From Chlorobiaceae bacterium (lineage in GTDB: Bacteria > Bacteroidota > Chlorobiia > Chlorobiales > Chlorobiaceae): a stretch of DNA of 64,000 nucleotides. The notes under the pieces are model-generated. The model did no database searches. It worked only from the letters and a program-made list of their open reading frames with translations, and was not told the DNA's origin. Made by a program: the position numbers and the translations under genes. Below, piece after piece: positions 55,084-62,925 of the stretch. Numbering within the stretch: position 1 is the stretch's first letter; every line of letters starts with the position of its first letter. The stretch spans positions 124,001-188,000 of the forward strand of contig JAAXWO010000002.1 of the NCBI GenBank assembly GCA_013334965.1. The letters are read 5' to 3'.

Positions 55084-55201
55084 AGGTAATCTTGTTCTAA
55101 CTGGTGATAATGGTTTCGGAGCCCTTCCGTCAAACCGCACGACAGACGAAGGATCGAGTCGAGGAATATAAAAAAATAATGGCGTATAAGTCCTGTACGA
55201 G

Positions 55202-56164
55202 TCACGAAAAGCAGAGCAGTTCGCCGCCGAATCGCAACCCCCTGGCGAACGATTCGCCCTCCATGGCAGTCTTGCCCTCGGCCTGCAGGGTAAGCAGTTC
55301 AAGCCACCCATCAACACATCGCACCAACAGGCGGCCGTCGCTGACAGCGAGGCTCCCCGGTTTGACCGAACCGGCGTCTGCAAGCGTTTCGTCAATGCCG
55401 GTAGCGGGCCGGGCGCGATAAACTTTCAGGTTTTTGCCTCCGAATGTGGTCCATGCCGCAGGCTTCATGGCGAGGCCCCGGATAAAGTCGTGAACGCGCT
55501 GCGACGGCCGGTTCCAGTCTATCCTGGTGTTTTCGCGCGTCAGTTTCGGCGCCCTGGTCGCAAGAGAGTCATCCTGCCTGAGAGGAACAACCGTTCCCTC
55601 CCTGATCATCGAAAGGGTCCGGGCTACGGTTCCCGCACCTATCTCCGACAAGCGGACAAGCAGATCGGAAGCATTGTCATCCGGCCCGATCGGCGTCTCG
55701 TCGAAGGTGATGATGTTGCCTGTATCGACCGATTGCTGAAGGAAAAATGTGGTCACCCCGGTACGGCTGTCCCCGTTGATGATGGCCCAGTTTACCGGAG
55801 CAGCGCCGCGATAAGCAGGCAGCAGCGATCCGTGAAGGTTGAAGGTGCCGAGAGACGGCAGGAGGAACACTTCGGGAGGCAGAACCCGGAACGCGGCGAC
55901 AACGATCACGTCGGGACGGCAATCAGCCACCTTTGCGGCAAACTCAGGGCTCCTGACATCGTCAGTTTCATAAACCGGCAGGCCGAGCTCCAGAGCCGCC
56001 CTCTTTACCGGCGTGGGCTCCGGCGCAGAGTTACGGTTCCGGCGCGGTTTGTCGCAACCGGTAACCACAAGCGCAAGCTCGTAACCGGAACCATCTGCTG
56101 CAATACGGCGCAACGAGGGTACGGCGAAATCCGGCGTCCCCATGAAAACGATCCTCATTGCCAC
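55202..56164 (-). CDS. fmt: Methionyl-tRNA formyltransferase
   Basis: A 320-residue enzyme adding a formyl group to initiator Met-t[19 protein letters not shown] is at the N-terminus. The formate-site motif is [20 protein letters not shown] with Asn, His and Asp in the usual places, followed by [19 protein letters not shown]-terminal OB-like tRNA-binding domain begins near [10 protein letters not shown]. It lies 3 bases after def in the same direction, the common def-fmt order. Confidence 0.95.
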   Translation of the reverse strand: MAMRIVFMGTPDFAVPSLRRIAADGSGYELALVVTGCDKPRRNRNSAPEPTPVKRAALELGLPVYETDDVRSPEFAAKVADCRPDVIVVAAFRVLPPEVFLLPSLGTFNLHGSLLPAYRGAAPVNWAIINGDSRTGVTTFFLQQSVDTGNIITFDETPIGPDDNASDLLVRLSEIGAGTVARTLSMIREGTVVPLRQDDSLATRAPKLTRENTRIDWNRPSQRVHDFIRGLAMKPAAWTTFGGKNLKVYRARPATGIDETLADAGSVKPGSLAVSDGRLLVRCVDGWLELLTLQAEGKTAMEGESFARGLRFGGELLCFS

Positions 56165-56167
56165 GAT

Positions 56168-56731
56168 TCAGCTCCTCGCCCCGACGCCGGCCATATCCCT
56201 GGCCAGCGGATAATCGGCTTTGACCCGACCTTCGGAGATAGCGTCCAGATCCTTCTGGATCTTTTTCCTGTCCCGTTTTTCCATTCGGTCCACGAAAAGC
56301 GTCCCGTCGAGATGGTCGATCTCGTGCTGGATCGCCCGCGCCATCATGCCGCTGAACTCCTCGGTATGTTCGACGAACTTCTCGTCCCGGTAATGGAGCG
56401 TGATCGCCGAAGGACGAACAACGTCACCGACGACCCCCGGGACGCTCAGGCACCCCTCCTCCATGCAATTGCGTCCCCTGACGGAAAGAACCCTCGGGTT
56501 GATGATAACCATCGGCTTGTCATCGGCATGCGACTCCATGCACGAAAGATCAAGGACGATCAACCGAAGCGAGCTACCTATCTGGGGTGCCGCCAGGCCT
56601 ATGCCCGAAGCATTGCGCATCGACTCGAACATATTGCCGATCAGCTCCTCGACAGAGGAATCGACACCTTTCAAAGGCTTGGCCTTCATTGCAAGAACAG
56701 GATCACTATAGGTATTGATCGGTACTATCAT
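56168..56731 (-). CDS. def: Peptide deformylase
   Basis: A 187-residue metalloenzyme that removes the N-formyl group from nascent proteins. The three motifs are GIGLAAPQIG (1), EEGCLSVPG (2, Cys ligand) and QHEIDHLDG (3, two His ligands and catalytic Glu). The start is the ATG at 56731. It is directly followed by fmt on the same strand. Confidence 0.96.
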   Translation of the reverse strand: MIVPINTYSDPVLAMKAKPLKGVDSSVEELIGNMFESMRNASGIGLAAPQIGSSLRLIVLDLSCMESHADDKPMVIINPRVLSVRGRNCMEEGCLSVPGVVGDVVRPSAITLHYRDEKFVEHTEEFSGMMARAIQHEIDHLDGTLFVDRMEKRDRKKIQKDLDAISEGRVKADYPLARDMAGVGARS

Positions 56732-57078
56732 AAACTGTTTTTACATCTGTTTCAGTATGGCGCCGGCGTTGATCCGCTCAACGATCCGGTTATCAGGCAA
56801 CCGAACCGCACAGTACGAAATCACCACAGCGAACTCTCCTCGAAAGAACCCTGCGACCATTATAAAAGTTGCCTTCAGGCGGGTTGCGGCAACCAGGACG
56901 CACACCCTGGCTGCGAGTTCCGCGAGAGTGAATTTACGATTCTCGGCCAATTTTCCCGAGCAGGACGGCAAATCCGCATGGAGTGCGCTGTTGAAGGGGA
57001 ATTCAGGCAAAAACCGTACATTTGATTTAGACTATATAACATCGGTACCAGAAGGCCAGATCACTTTACAGCAGAACC
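56732..57078. other. Intergenic region between def and the Fur-like gene
   Basis: These 347 bases hold overlapping open frames on both strands, including an 89-codon minus-strand frame ending nine bases before def (56741-57010). No similarity or start signal supports it, although a small upstream gene of def cannot be excluded. It should contain the divergent promoters of def and the Fur-like gene. Confidence 0.35.
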
Positions 57079-57564
57079 GTGAAAAAAGCAGGCCCAGAAC
57101 TGACGGCTAAGGTAGAATCCCTCTTCAAATCCTTCATGAAGGACGAGGGGCTTCGGTGCACCTCGGAAAGGATCAATGTCCTCCAGGAAATATACAAGTC
57201 AGACACCCACCTTGACGCTGACGAAATCTTCGTCAGGCTGCGAAAAAAAGGAGTAGGAATTTCACGGGCAACCGTCTACCACACCCTTGACCTGCTCTTC
57301 AGGTTCAACATCATCACAAAGATCGATCTCGGCCACAAGCACACCCATTACGAGAAGTCCTGGGGCGTAGCAAACCACCTTCACATCATCTGCCAGAAAT
57401 GCGGCAAGGTATCGGAAGCAATAAGCAACGACCTGGCAGGCATGATGGAAAAGCTCTGTGCGGAAAACGGCTTCACGCTCGGCAGCTTCAGCCTTCAGGT
57501 GTTCGGGGAGTGCATGGACCAGGAAACCTGTTCAAACTCGATTACAGCCGACTCTCCCGAATAA
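57079..57564 (+). CDS. Fur-family metal/peroxide-responsive repressor
   Basis: A 161-residue winged-helix regulator. The DNA-binding part contains RCTSERINVLQEIYKSDTHL and GVGISRATVYHTLDLLFRF. The dimerisation/metal part contains HTHYEKSWGVANHLHIICQK (regulatory His/Glu). The structural zinc cysteines CQKCGK and the pair CMDQETC lie near residues 112-115 and 150-155. Fur, PerR and Zur cannot be separated by eye. It starts with GTG at 57079, and the SMR transporter follows 23 bases later. Confidence 0.9.
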   Translation: MKKAGPELTAKVESLFKSFMKDEGLRCTSERINVLQEIYKSDTHLDADEIFVRLRKKGVGISRATVYHTLDLLFRFNIITKIDLGHKHTHYEKSWGVANHLHIICQKCGKVSEAISNDLAGMMEKLCAENGFTLGSFSLQVFGECMDQETCSNSITADSPE

Positions 57565-57587
57565 CGCCGATTCTCAAATACTCACAC

Positions 57588-57914
57588 ATGCACTGGTTCT
57601 ACCTGCTCATCGCCATAATCTGCGAAGTCTGCGGAACGACAAGCATGAAGCTCTCGAACGGCTTCGCCAATCTGCTGCCATCTGTTTTAATTTTCGTTTT
57701 TTATGCCCTGAGTTTTACATTTGTCACTCTGGCGCTCAAGACCCTGCCGGTTGGCCTTACCTACGCCATCTGGTCGGCACTTGGCACGGCACTCATCACC
57801 GCTATCGGCGTACTGTGGTTTGGTGAAGGCATGAACACGCTCAAGCTGGTCTCTCTCCTGCTCATCATACTCGGCGTCGCAGGACTCCAGTTCAGCCAGC
57901 AACATTTGAAATAA
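57588..57914 (+). CDS. SMR-family small multidrug/guanidinium transporter
   Basis: A 108-residue four-helix transporter (EmrE/QacE/SugE family). The essential glutamate is Glu13 in LIAIICEVCGTTSMKLSNGF. The second and third helices contain ALSFTFVTLALKTLPVGLTYAIWSALGTAL, here as two successive segments, and the fourth is LLLIILGVAGLQF. Substrates of such proteins include quaternary amines or guanidinium. It is located between the Fur-like gene and proB, three bases before proB. Confidence 0.9.
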   Translation: MHWFYLLIAIICEVCGTTSMKLSNGFANLLPSVLIFVFYALSFTFVTLALKTLPVGLTYAIWSALGTALITAIGVLWFGEGMNTLKLVSLLLIILGVAGLQFSQQHLK

Positions 57915-57917
57915 GGT

Positions 57918-59006
57918 ATGACTCACAAACACCCGGTCTATAAAAAAATAGTCGTGAAAGTCGGCACCAACGTCATCACCGGCAAAGATGGCAAACTCGA
58001 CCCCGACATCCTCGACAGCCTGACCGGACAGATAGCCGCGCTCGCAGGCAAGGGCGTTGAAGTCATACTCGTCTCCTCCGGCGCCGTCGGCGCAGGCCGC
58101 GGAATGGTGACGATCTCGGGAGCGCTCTCCCCTGTCGAAACCCGACAGGTCCTTGCCGCCACAGGCCAGATCCGCCTGATCAATGCTTACAGCGACCGCT
58201 TTTCGAAGCACGACATGCTCTCGGCCCAGATCCTCGTCACCAAAGGGGATTTCCGCGACCGGCAGCACTACCTCAATATGCGCACCTGCTTCAACGCCCT
58301 GCTCCAGCAGAAGATCGTACCCATCGTCAACGAGAACGATGCGGTAGCCGTCACCGAACTCATGTTCACCGACAACGATGAGCTCTCCGGCCTGATCGCC
58401 TCCATGATGCAGGTCGACGCGCACATCATCCTCTCCAACGTGGACGGCCTGTTCGACATGCAGGGTGAAACGAAAAAGCTCATCAGCGAAGTCGATCCCT
58501 CATCGAAGCACTTCAGCCAGTACATCCGCCCCACCAAATCCGAGTTCGGACGCGGCGGTATGCTCACCAAGTGCAACATCGCCCACAAACTCTCACAGCT
58601 CGGCATCACGGTGCACATCGCCAACGGTATGCAACCGCATATCCTTGAATCGATCATCCACGGCGAACCGGTCGGCACAAGGTTCCTCCCCCAGAAATCC
58701 AAGCACGGCATCAAACGCTGGATCGCAGGCAGCGAAGGGCTCGAAAAAGGTGCCGTCGTCATCAACGAAGGCGCCATCCAGGCGCTCATCGCCCCAGACC
58801 ACGCCAGCAGCCTCCTTCCCGTCGGCATCACCGCAGTCGAAGGAACCTTTTCAAAAGGCGACGTCATCAGGGTCTGCGCAGAAAACGGCACCGTCATCGC
58901 CTACGGAATGGCCACCTGCGGCCACGAAAAAGCCCGCTCCGTCATGGGCCATAAAGGCCAGAAACCGGTGATTCACTACGATTATCTGTATATCGTGCCA
59001 GCCTGA
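57918..59006 (+). CDS. proB: Glutamate 5-kinase with PUA domain
   Basis: A 362-residue kinase phosphorylating glutamate in the first step of proline synthesis. VVKVGTNVITGKDGKLD, VILVSSGAVGAGRG, PIVNENDAVAVTELMFTDND and FGRGGMLTKCNIAHKLSQLG are the amino-acid-kinase blocks. The C-terminal ~75 residues (KGAVVINEGAIQALIAPDHA onward) form a PUA domain as in most ProB. ProA is not adjacent. Confidence 0.95.
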   Translation: MTHKHPVYKKIVVKVGTNVITGKDGKLDPDILDSLTGQIAALAGKGVEVILVSSGAVGAGRGMVTISGALSPVETRQVLAATGQIRLINAYSDRFSKHDMLSAQILVTKGDFRDRQHYLNMRTCFNALLQQKIVPIVNENDAVAVTELMFTDNDELSGLIASMMQVDAHIILSNVDGLFDMQGETKKLISEVDPSSKHFSQYIRPTKSEFGRGGMLTKCNIAHKLSQLGITVHIANGMQPHILESIIHGEPVGTRFLPQKSKHGIKRWIAGSEGLEKGAVVINEGAIQALIAPDHASSLLPVGITAVEGTFSKGDVIRVCAENGTVIAYGMATCGHEKARSVMGHKGQKPVIHYDYLYIVPA

Positions 59007-59382
59007 TTCTTCGGAGTTCAACCACAGCCGCAAATTCAAAACATTTGTTTGGCCATCCGCGTTATCGCTCGATACAACCTGCCCCTCCTCCTGAACCTTC
59101 TTTAACGGAAGGCGGGTTTTCCAACACGCCATTAACGGCCAAATGAACATGGCTCAATGCATTGCCGGGGGCGCCAAGCCCCAGCTTGGCATCTTTATGG
59201 ATAACCAACAGGAGACTGAATCAACTCCACCAGACAAAAATCCTACCCTTTCATTGCTTAATCCGTTGTTCGCGTTTGAATTTCCGAGCCGGGACCTGAC
59301 GTTCCCAGGGTTTTGGCGTTCCTGATTTATCTATTGAGACAGTCTCCTCCGTTATTCCCCAGGAACTCACCCCATAGACTCA
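59007..59382. other. Gene-poor start of the accessory region
   Basis: No gene is supported here beyond the start of the duplicated repeat at 59251. A GC-rich inverted motif GCGCCAAGCCCCAGCTTGGC lies around 59170-59190. From here to the right edge the gene density falls sharply. Confidence 0.4.
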
Positions 59383-59512
59383 ATGATAAGTCTGACCTGG
59401 AAATGGGTGTACATGGGTGTTTTTTTGGTTCAGATCTTCGAGTTCTACCAAAAAAAAGCAGCCTACGACAAAAGTCAGCAGACCGTTATGAGTTTATTTA
59501 ATAAAGAGCGCT
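59251..59512 (+). repeat. Degenerate direct repeat, copy A
   Basis: About 262 bases align by eye with 60050-60312. Shared blocks run from TCATTGCTTAATCCG through CCCAGGG-TTTGGCGTTCCTG and AGGAACTC-CCCAT to CCTACGACAAAA and AATAAAGAGCG. A fragment near 25660-25730 resembles the middle part. The copies differ by small indels. Confidence 0.8.
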
Positions 59513-59529
59513 CCTTGGACTCCTTATAA
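59383..59529 (+). CDS. Small membrane-anchored ORF within repeat copy A
   Basis: A 48-residue frame from ATG 59383. It has a possible single membrane helix (TWKWVYMGVFLVQIFEFY) followed by a Lys/Gln-rich helix (KKAAYDKSQQTVMSLFNKER). The second repeat copy shows a related but frameshifted reading at 60182 onward. This suggests either a once-coding element or a conserved chance frame. No family is recognised and translation is unproven. Confidence 0.35.
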   Translation: MISLTWKWVYMGVFLVQIFEFYQKKAAYDKSQQTVMSLFNKERSLDSL

Positions 59530-59804
59530 TTTTATGTTGTCGATAGTTTTTTCCTCATTAAATTATACACGCGAACTTAGAGAAAACATCGGCCAGAACA
59601 TTGTGTTGCTCGAGTCGCTTATATATTTCGAGCCGGGTATCTCGGAGCGACTGTGTCTGTTTCAGGCATTACGGGTAGGGGTAAGCGGTGCCGGTGTTGG
59701 CTGATCACCCCGTTACCGCGTTCGCAGGGATGAGGCGAAAGGTATCGAAGTTCACCATGTGGTGAAGTATGTATCTCATAAGTATAAATCCAGGGAGTAC
59801 GGTT

Positions 59805-59999
59805 ATGTCAGAAGAGGGCAAAGATCTGAAAAAAGAGCTTGCCAAGCGTAAACGAGTGGCCATTGAGATCGCATCGGAGATCCATGATATCGTCGAAGAT
59901 TCGCTCTGGGTAGACTACGTCAAGATGCCCGAGCTTTCAGAAAAACTTGTAGCCGCCGTACAGGAGGCCAACCAGTTCAAGGCAGAAAACGGTCTCTGA
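59805..59999 (+). CDS. CCE_0567-family (Rop-like, nitrogen-fixation-associated) small metalloprotein
   Basis: A 64-residue all-helical protein, MSEEGKDLKKELAKRKRVAI to the end, with two helices forming a predicted antiparallel hairpin. EIHDIVEDSLWVDYVKMPEL sits at the turn. This matches the small Rop-like CCE_0567 family commonly found in nif clusters, whose members bind metal and dimerise. CAGGGAG about eight bases before the ATG supports the start. It is flanked by the two copies of the degenerate repeat and far from any nif gene in the window. Confidence 0.6.
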   Translation: MSEEGKDLKKELAKRKRVAIEIASEIHDIVEDSLWVDYVKMPELSEKLVAAVQEANQFKAENGL

Positions 60000-60049
60000 A
60001 GCTGGGTTTGGGAACCATGAAGAACTGGGCAAACTTAACCCGAAAACAT

Positions 60050-60312
60050 TCATTGCTTAATCCGGAGCCTGCATTTGAATTGCCGAGCTGGGGCTCGGCT
60101 TTCCCAGGGCTTTGGCGTTCCTGATTCTTCTTTCGAGATAGCCTCATCCGTTCGTCCTTAGGAACTCGCCCCATCGTCTCCATGATCAGTATCTGACCTG
60201 GAATTGGGTGTTAATGGGTGTGTTATTGGATCAGATCTTCCAGCTTTCCAACAAAAAGCGACCTACGACAAAATTCAGCAGGCTGTCATAAGTGTACTTA
60301 ATAAAGAGCGTC
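60050..60312 (+). repeat. Degenerate direct repeat, copy B
   Basis: The partner of 59251-59512. Identity is interrupted by single-base indels: an AT insertion near 60190 and a one-base loss near 60255. These break the reading frame seen in copy A. Confidence 0.8.
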
Positions 60313-60401
60313 CCCTTGTATTCTCAATCCTCGATCACCTCATCATCGGCAGCACCGGCACCTACTTCAGCTTCCGTGAATCCGGCCTCATTCCCTCATA
60401 G
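60182..60401 (+). pseudogene. Frameshifted remnant related to the small ORF of copy A
   Basis: Compared with copy A, the ATG (60182) is kept, but a two-base insertion and a later one-base deletion scramble the middle. A related frame resumes as ATYDKIQQAVISVLNKERP and continues to a stop at 60399-60401 (LDHLIIGSTGTYFSFRES part). It is likely a decayed coding remnant. The original gene is unknown. Confidence 0.35.
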
Positions 60402-60740
60402 CCCATAATCACAGCAGGCCGGGAACCCCCGGCCTGCATCTTCTTCCCGCGACCACAGCGGAAGCCATGGCGCTCACCGCTCCGTCCGCAAGCAAAAAAT
60501 CACGCCAACAACATCGGAAAACTTCAAATTCCTGAGTACCTTTTCTTCATATACTCATCAAAAACAGGCTCGGACAAGTGTTCTTATGCTGATCAGCATA
60601 AAACGCAGAAATAAATCGCAACGCAGCAGTTAATTTATTTCCAAGTAAAAGGTTGATGGCTTTTTGAATTTTGTATGTATTGCGTCTTATGTGGGTTGTA
60701 ATTCAAAAATCCGCAGCTTATGCGGATCAATCTATTTATT
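60402..60740. other. AT-rich intergenic region before the cassette array
   Basis: No gene is seen. Base composition becomes AT-rich from about 60530. A short stem TCCGCA/TGCGGA at about 60709-60726 lies just before the first GTTAGGC core. Confidence 0.45.
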
Positions 60741-60747
60741 GTTAGGC
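60741..60747 (+). other. Left cassette boundary core (GTTAGGC)
   Basis: GTTAGGC matches the integron core consensus GTTRRRY and lies four bases before the first cassette ATG. Upstream sequence does not show a full attC and could be an attI or a worn attC. Confidence 0.55.
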
Positions 60748-60750
60748 ATC

Positions 60751-61353
60751 ATGAGTGATACTGCGCACGCTATCTGGCCGCCTTACGAAATTTTCTACAT
60801 CAGTAGCATGCAATTCAATTGTCAGTCTGCCGTGCGCTCCGTGGCTCGCGTGTCTCGGGTGTTTGAAAAGTTGCCGCCGCAGCCGACACACGACGATATT
60901 GCCGCGCTACCCACGCAAAGCATACTTAACGAGCTTCAAAATATTGTTGCCCAAGGTGCTGCGCTGTCTCGCTACTTCTGGCCAGTCCGAAAGGGCCACG
61001 AGAATCGGGCGGACCATTTGAAACGCACTCTCTCCGTAGATGAAGCCAGTCCGCTCTACGACCGGAATCTAAGAAACGCAATTGAACACTTCGACGAAAG
61101 GCTTGATAAATACCTTGGTGCCGGGCTTGTCGGTTACATATTTCCTGAGTTCGTTGGCCCTCGTCCCGCCGAGGACGGAGTTGCGGGGCACTTCTTTCGT
61201 GCCTACTTCGTCGATGTTGGCGTCTTCCGGCTTCTTGATGAAGAGTATCCCGTGGAGCCTTTAGTCCAGGAGATTCTTCGCGTCAATGACTTGCTCGAAA
61301 CCATGTCGTCTCAGGGCGGACGCCTTAGCACGTGTGTTAGCCATGATGCATAA
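60751..61353 (+). CDS. Integron cassette protein 1 (HEPN-like motif)
   Basis: A 200-residue protein not recognised by name. It is mostly helical by composition. RNAIEHF near residues 108-114 fits the RNxxxH active motif of HEPN ribonuclease-fold proteins, followed by an amphipathic helix DERLDKYL. Its TAA stop lies inside the inverse core of the following attC, the usual cassette arrangement. HEPN proteins often act in toxin-antitoxin or abortive systems, but no antitoxin gene of the usual kind adjoins it, so the function is inferred weakly. Confidence 0.6.
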   Translation: MSDTAHAIWPPYEIFYISSMQFNCQSAVRSVARVSRVFEKLPPQPTHDDIAALPTQSILNELQNIVAQGAALSRYFWPVRKGHENRADHLKRTLSVDEASPLYDRNLRNAIEHFDERLDKYLGAGLVGYIFPEFVGPRPAEDGVAGHFFRAYFVDVGVFRLLDEEYPVEPLVQEILRVNDLLETMSSQGGRLSTCVSHDA

Positions 61354-61416
61354 CCTTTCAGTCGAGCGGACCTGCTGCGCGAAAAGCCGCGCAGGCCGCT
61401 CACTTTCACGTTAGAC
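61348..61416 (+). other. attC-like recombination site 1
   Basis: The inverse core GCATAAC (61348-61354) and core GTTAGAC (61410-61416) bracket a strong hairpin. GAGCGG-A-CCTGC-TG-CGCG pairs with CGCGCAGGCCGCTC, leaving extrahelical bases on one arm only, as in folded bottom-strand attC sites. Confidence 0.85.
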
Positions 61417-61430
61417 CTAAAGGGGAAGGT

Positions 61431-62153
61431 ATGTGTGATCTTGTATTTTCGATGCAGGAATTGCTAAAAATTGTGCCGGGGATCGCAATATTTCCACTTT
61501 CGTTCTATCTAGCATGGAAGAAAATCGGGGAGAGTGTTTCGTGCTCCGTAACCATATCGACGAGCAGGATTAGTGCGGGAAGAGTAAGTGCAGTCGTTGT
61601 AACAAATCACAAAGACAAGCCCATAACAATATTTGAGATTCAGGCGGTATCAGATAACGACATAACGTTTGTTGTCGAAAAATTCGATCTCCCATTGGTC
61701 ATAAAGGCCTTGGAGACCGTCACCATTGATGCAAAGCCATACTCCGCGCTTCTTGTTGACGGGAACAAGTGGGAGCCAGATTTGATTGGCCAACAGAAGA
61801 TAGATATCTATCTGGTAACGCCGAGGAAGACTATCAAATGCAAAATGCTCTCCCATCCAACGCTAGATAAGATCCCCGAATTTGAGAAGTATCGGCAGGC
61901 AATAAAAGTCAATAAAACTTACAACGGCATTGCGTACAACGAGAATGCTAAGTATGCAATTACGTACAAGGATGCTGAAGGGGTTAAAACGGCAATCGTT
62001 GATATCTTTGGATTCATAAATGGCGAATGGAGATTTCGCTACAACATGATTCCCGCAGAGCACATGCTCTCGGTGGATGGGGTTAGAGAGTTCCTCAGGG
62101 TGTCCCGTGCCGCAGAGGCATTGCAGATATATGGCGTGGATCAGCTGCTTTAG
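61431..62153 (+). CDS. Integron cassette protein 2 (membrane-anchored, unknown)
   Basis: A 240-residue protein with an N-terminal hydrophobic anchor (IVPGIAIFPLSFYLAW, about residues 14-30) and a strand-rich soluble part. AAGGGGAAGGT precedes the ATG. Codon use is more AT-rich than in the rest of the window, consistent with recent transfer. The TAG stop abuts the next inverse core. No family is recognised. Confidence 0.65.
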   Translation: MCDLVFSMQELLKIVPGIAIFPLSFYLAWKKIGESVSCSVTISTSRISAGRVSAVVVTNHKDKPITIFEIQAVSDNDITFVVEKFDLPLVIKALETVTIDAKPYSALLVDGNKWEPDLIGQQKIDIYLVTPRKTIKCKMLSHPTLDKIPEFEKYRQAIKVNKTYNGIAYNENAKYAITYKDAEGVKTAIVDIFGFINGEWRFRYNMIPAEHMLSVDGVREFLRVSRAAEALQIYGVDQLL

Positions 62154-62217
62154 GTCTAACAATTCGCTGCAGGCGCGACGGCCCTAACGGGCCGCGGCCT
62201 GAGCTTGGGCGTTATGC
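62154..62217 (+). other. attC-like recombination site 2
   Basis: The inverse core GTCTAAC (62154-62160, an exact RYYYAAC) and core GTTATGC (62211-62217) enclose a GC-rich hairpin. CAGGC...CGGCCC pairs with GGGCCG...GCCTG around TAAC. The beginning TCTAACAATTCG is the classical attC start. Confidence 0.85.
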
Positions 62218-62295
62218 TGACACACGCTTCACGTGAGCTGACCTGCAATGGGAGCACGACTTGAATATTCGCAGCCTCAACACTACTGGATACTT

Positions 62296-62925
62296 ATGCA
62301 ACTCACGCTTGTCGGAACAGTTCACGCGGAGACGGGCTTAGCGACCAGCAATGAGTTGCTAAAAATTCTTGAGCGCCTGAAGCCTGAAGTCATCTTTGCC
62401 GAGATCCCGCCGAGCTACATTGAGCAATATTGTGATGGTTCACACGGAACACTTGAAGCGGTAGCTGTGGCTCGATATCAAGAGGGCCACCAAATCGCAG
62501 TTATACCCGTCGATCTAGAGAAGCCTGAGGATGCGTTTTTCTCATATGCTCAGGAGTTGTTTGATAAAGTTGAGCGTACGAGTCACTACTATCGCCGACT
62601 GATGGACCAGCACAACCTCGACACTCGTACAGGCGGTTTCCCTTACTTGAACAGCGATCGCTGTATCCAAGCGTGGGTTGATATCCATGGCGAAGTTCAA
62701 GCCACACTGGACTGGATTGGCAATCCGCTGCTGCACAAGATTTACAGCAGATGGTGCATGCAGAACGAACTCCGCGACACAGGAATGGTGGCGAAGGTTG
62801 TTGACTACGCTGATCGCAATGGTCAGGTACATGGCGTGTTTCTCTTTGGTGCGGCGCACATGAAATTCATCCTCGAGAAGACACGAATGCAATTTGGTGA
62901 CGATGTATCTTTAAAACTTGGCTGA
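62296..62925 (+). CDS. Integron cassette protein 3 (TraB/PrgY-like domain)
   Basis: About 209 residues starting MQLTLVGTVHAETGLATSNE. The N-terminal LVGTVH, KPEVIFAEIPPS, IPVDLEKPED and the C-terminal VFLFGAAHMKFIL resemble the TraB/PrgY/GumN group of metal-dependent peptidase-like proteins, with the GTxH and C-terminal GxxH motifs. The remainder is unrecognised. An ATG at 62248 in frame would add 16 residues and is closer to the attC core, so the start is uncertain. Confidence 0.55.
   Translation: MQLTLVGTVHAETGLATSNELLKILERLKPEVIFAEIPPSYIEQYCDGSHGTLEAVAVARYQEGHQIAVIPVDLEKPEDAFFSYAQELFDKVERTSHYYRRLMDQHNLDTRTGGFPYLNSDRCIQAWVDIHGEVQATLDWIGNPLLHKIYSRWCMQNELRDTGMVAKVVDYADRNGQVHGVFLFGAAHMKFILEKTRMQFGDDVSLKLG

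Noticed and set aside
55490-57025. A 511-codon open frame on the plus strand
   Set aside because: It lies antisense to fmt and def and has no family motif.
60182-60401. Intact small gene in repeat copy B
   Set aside because: Comparison with copy A shows an AT insertion and a one-base deletion, so I list it as a remnant, not a gene.
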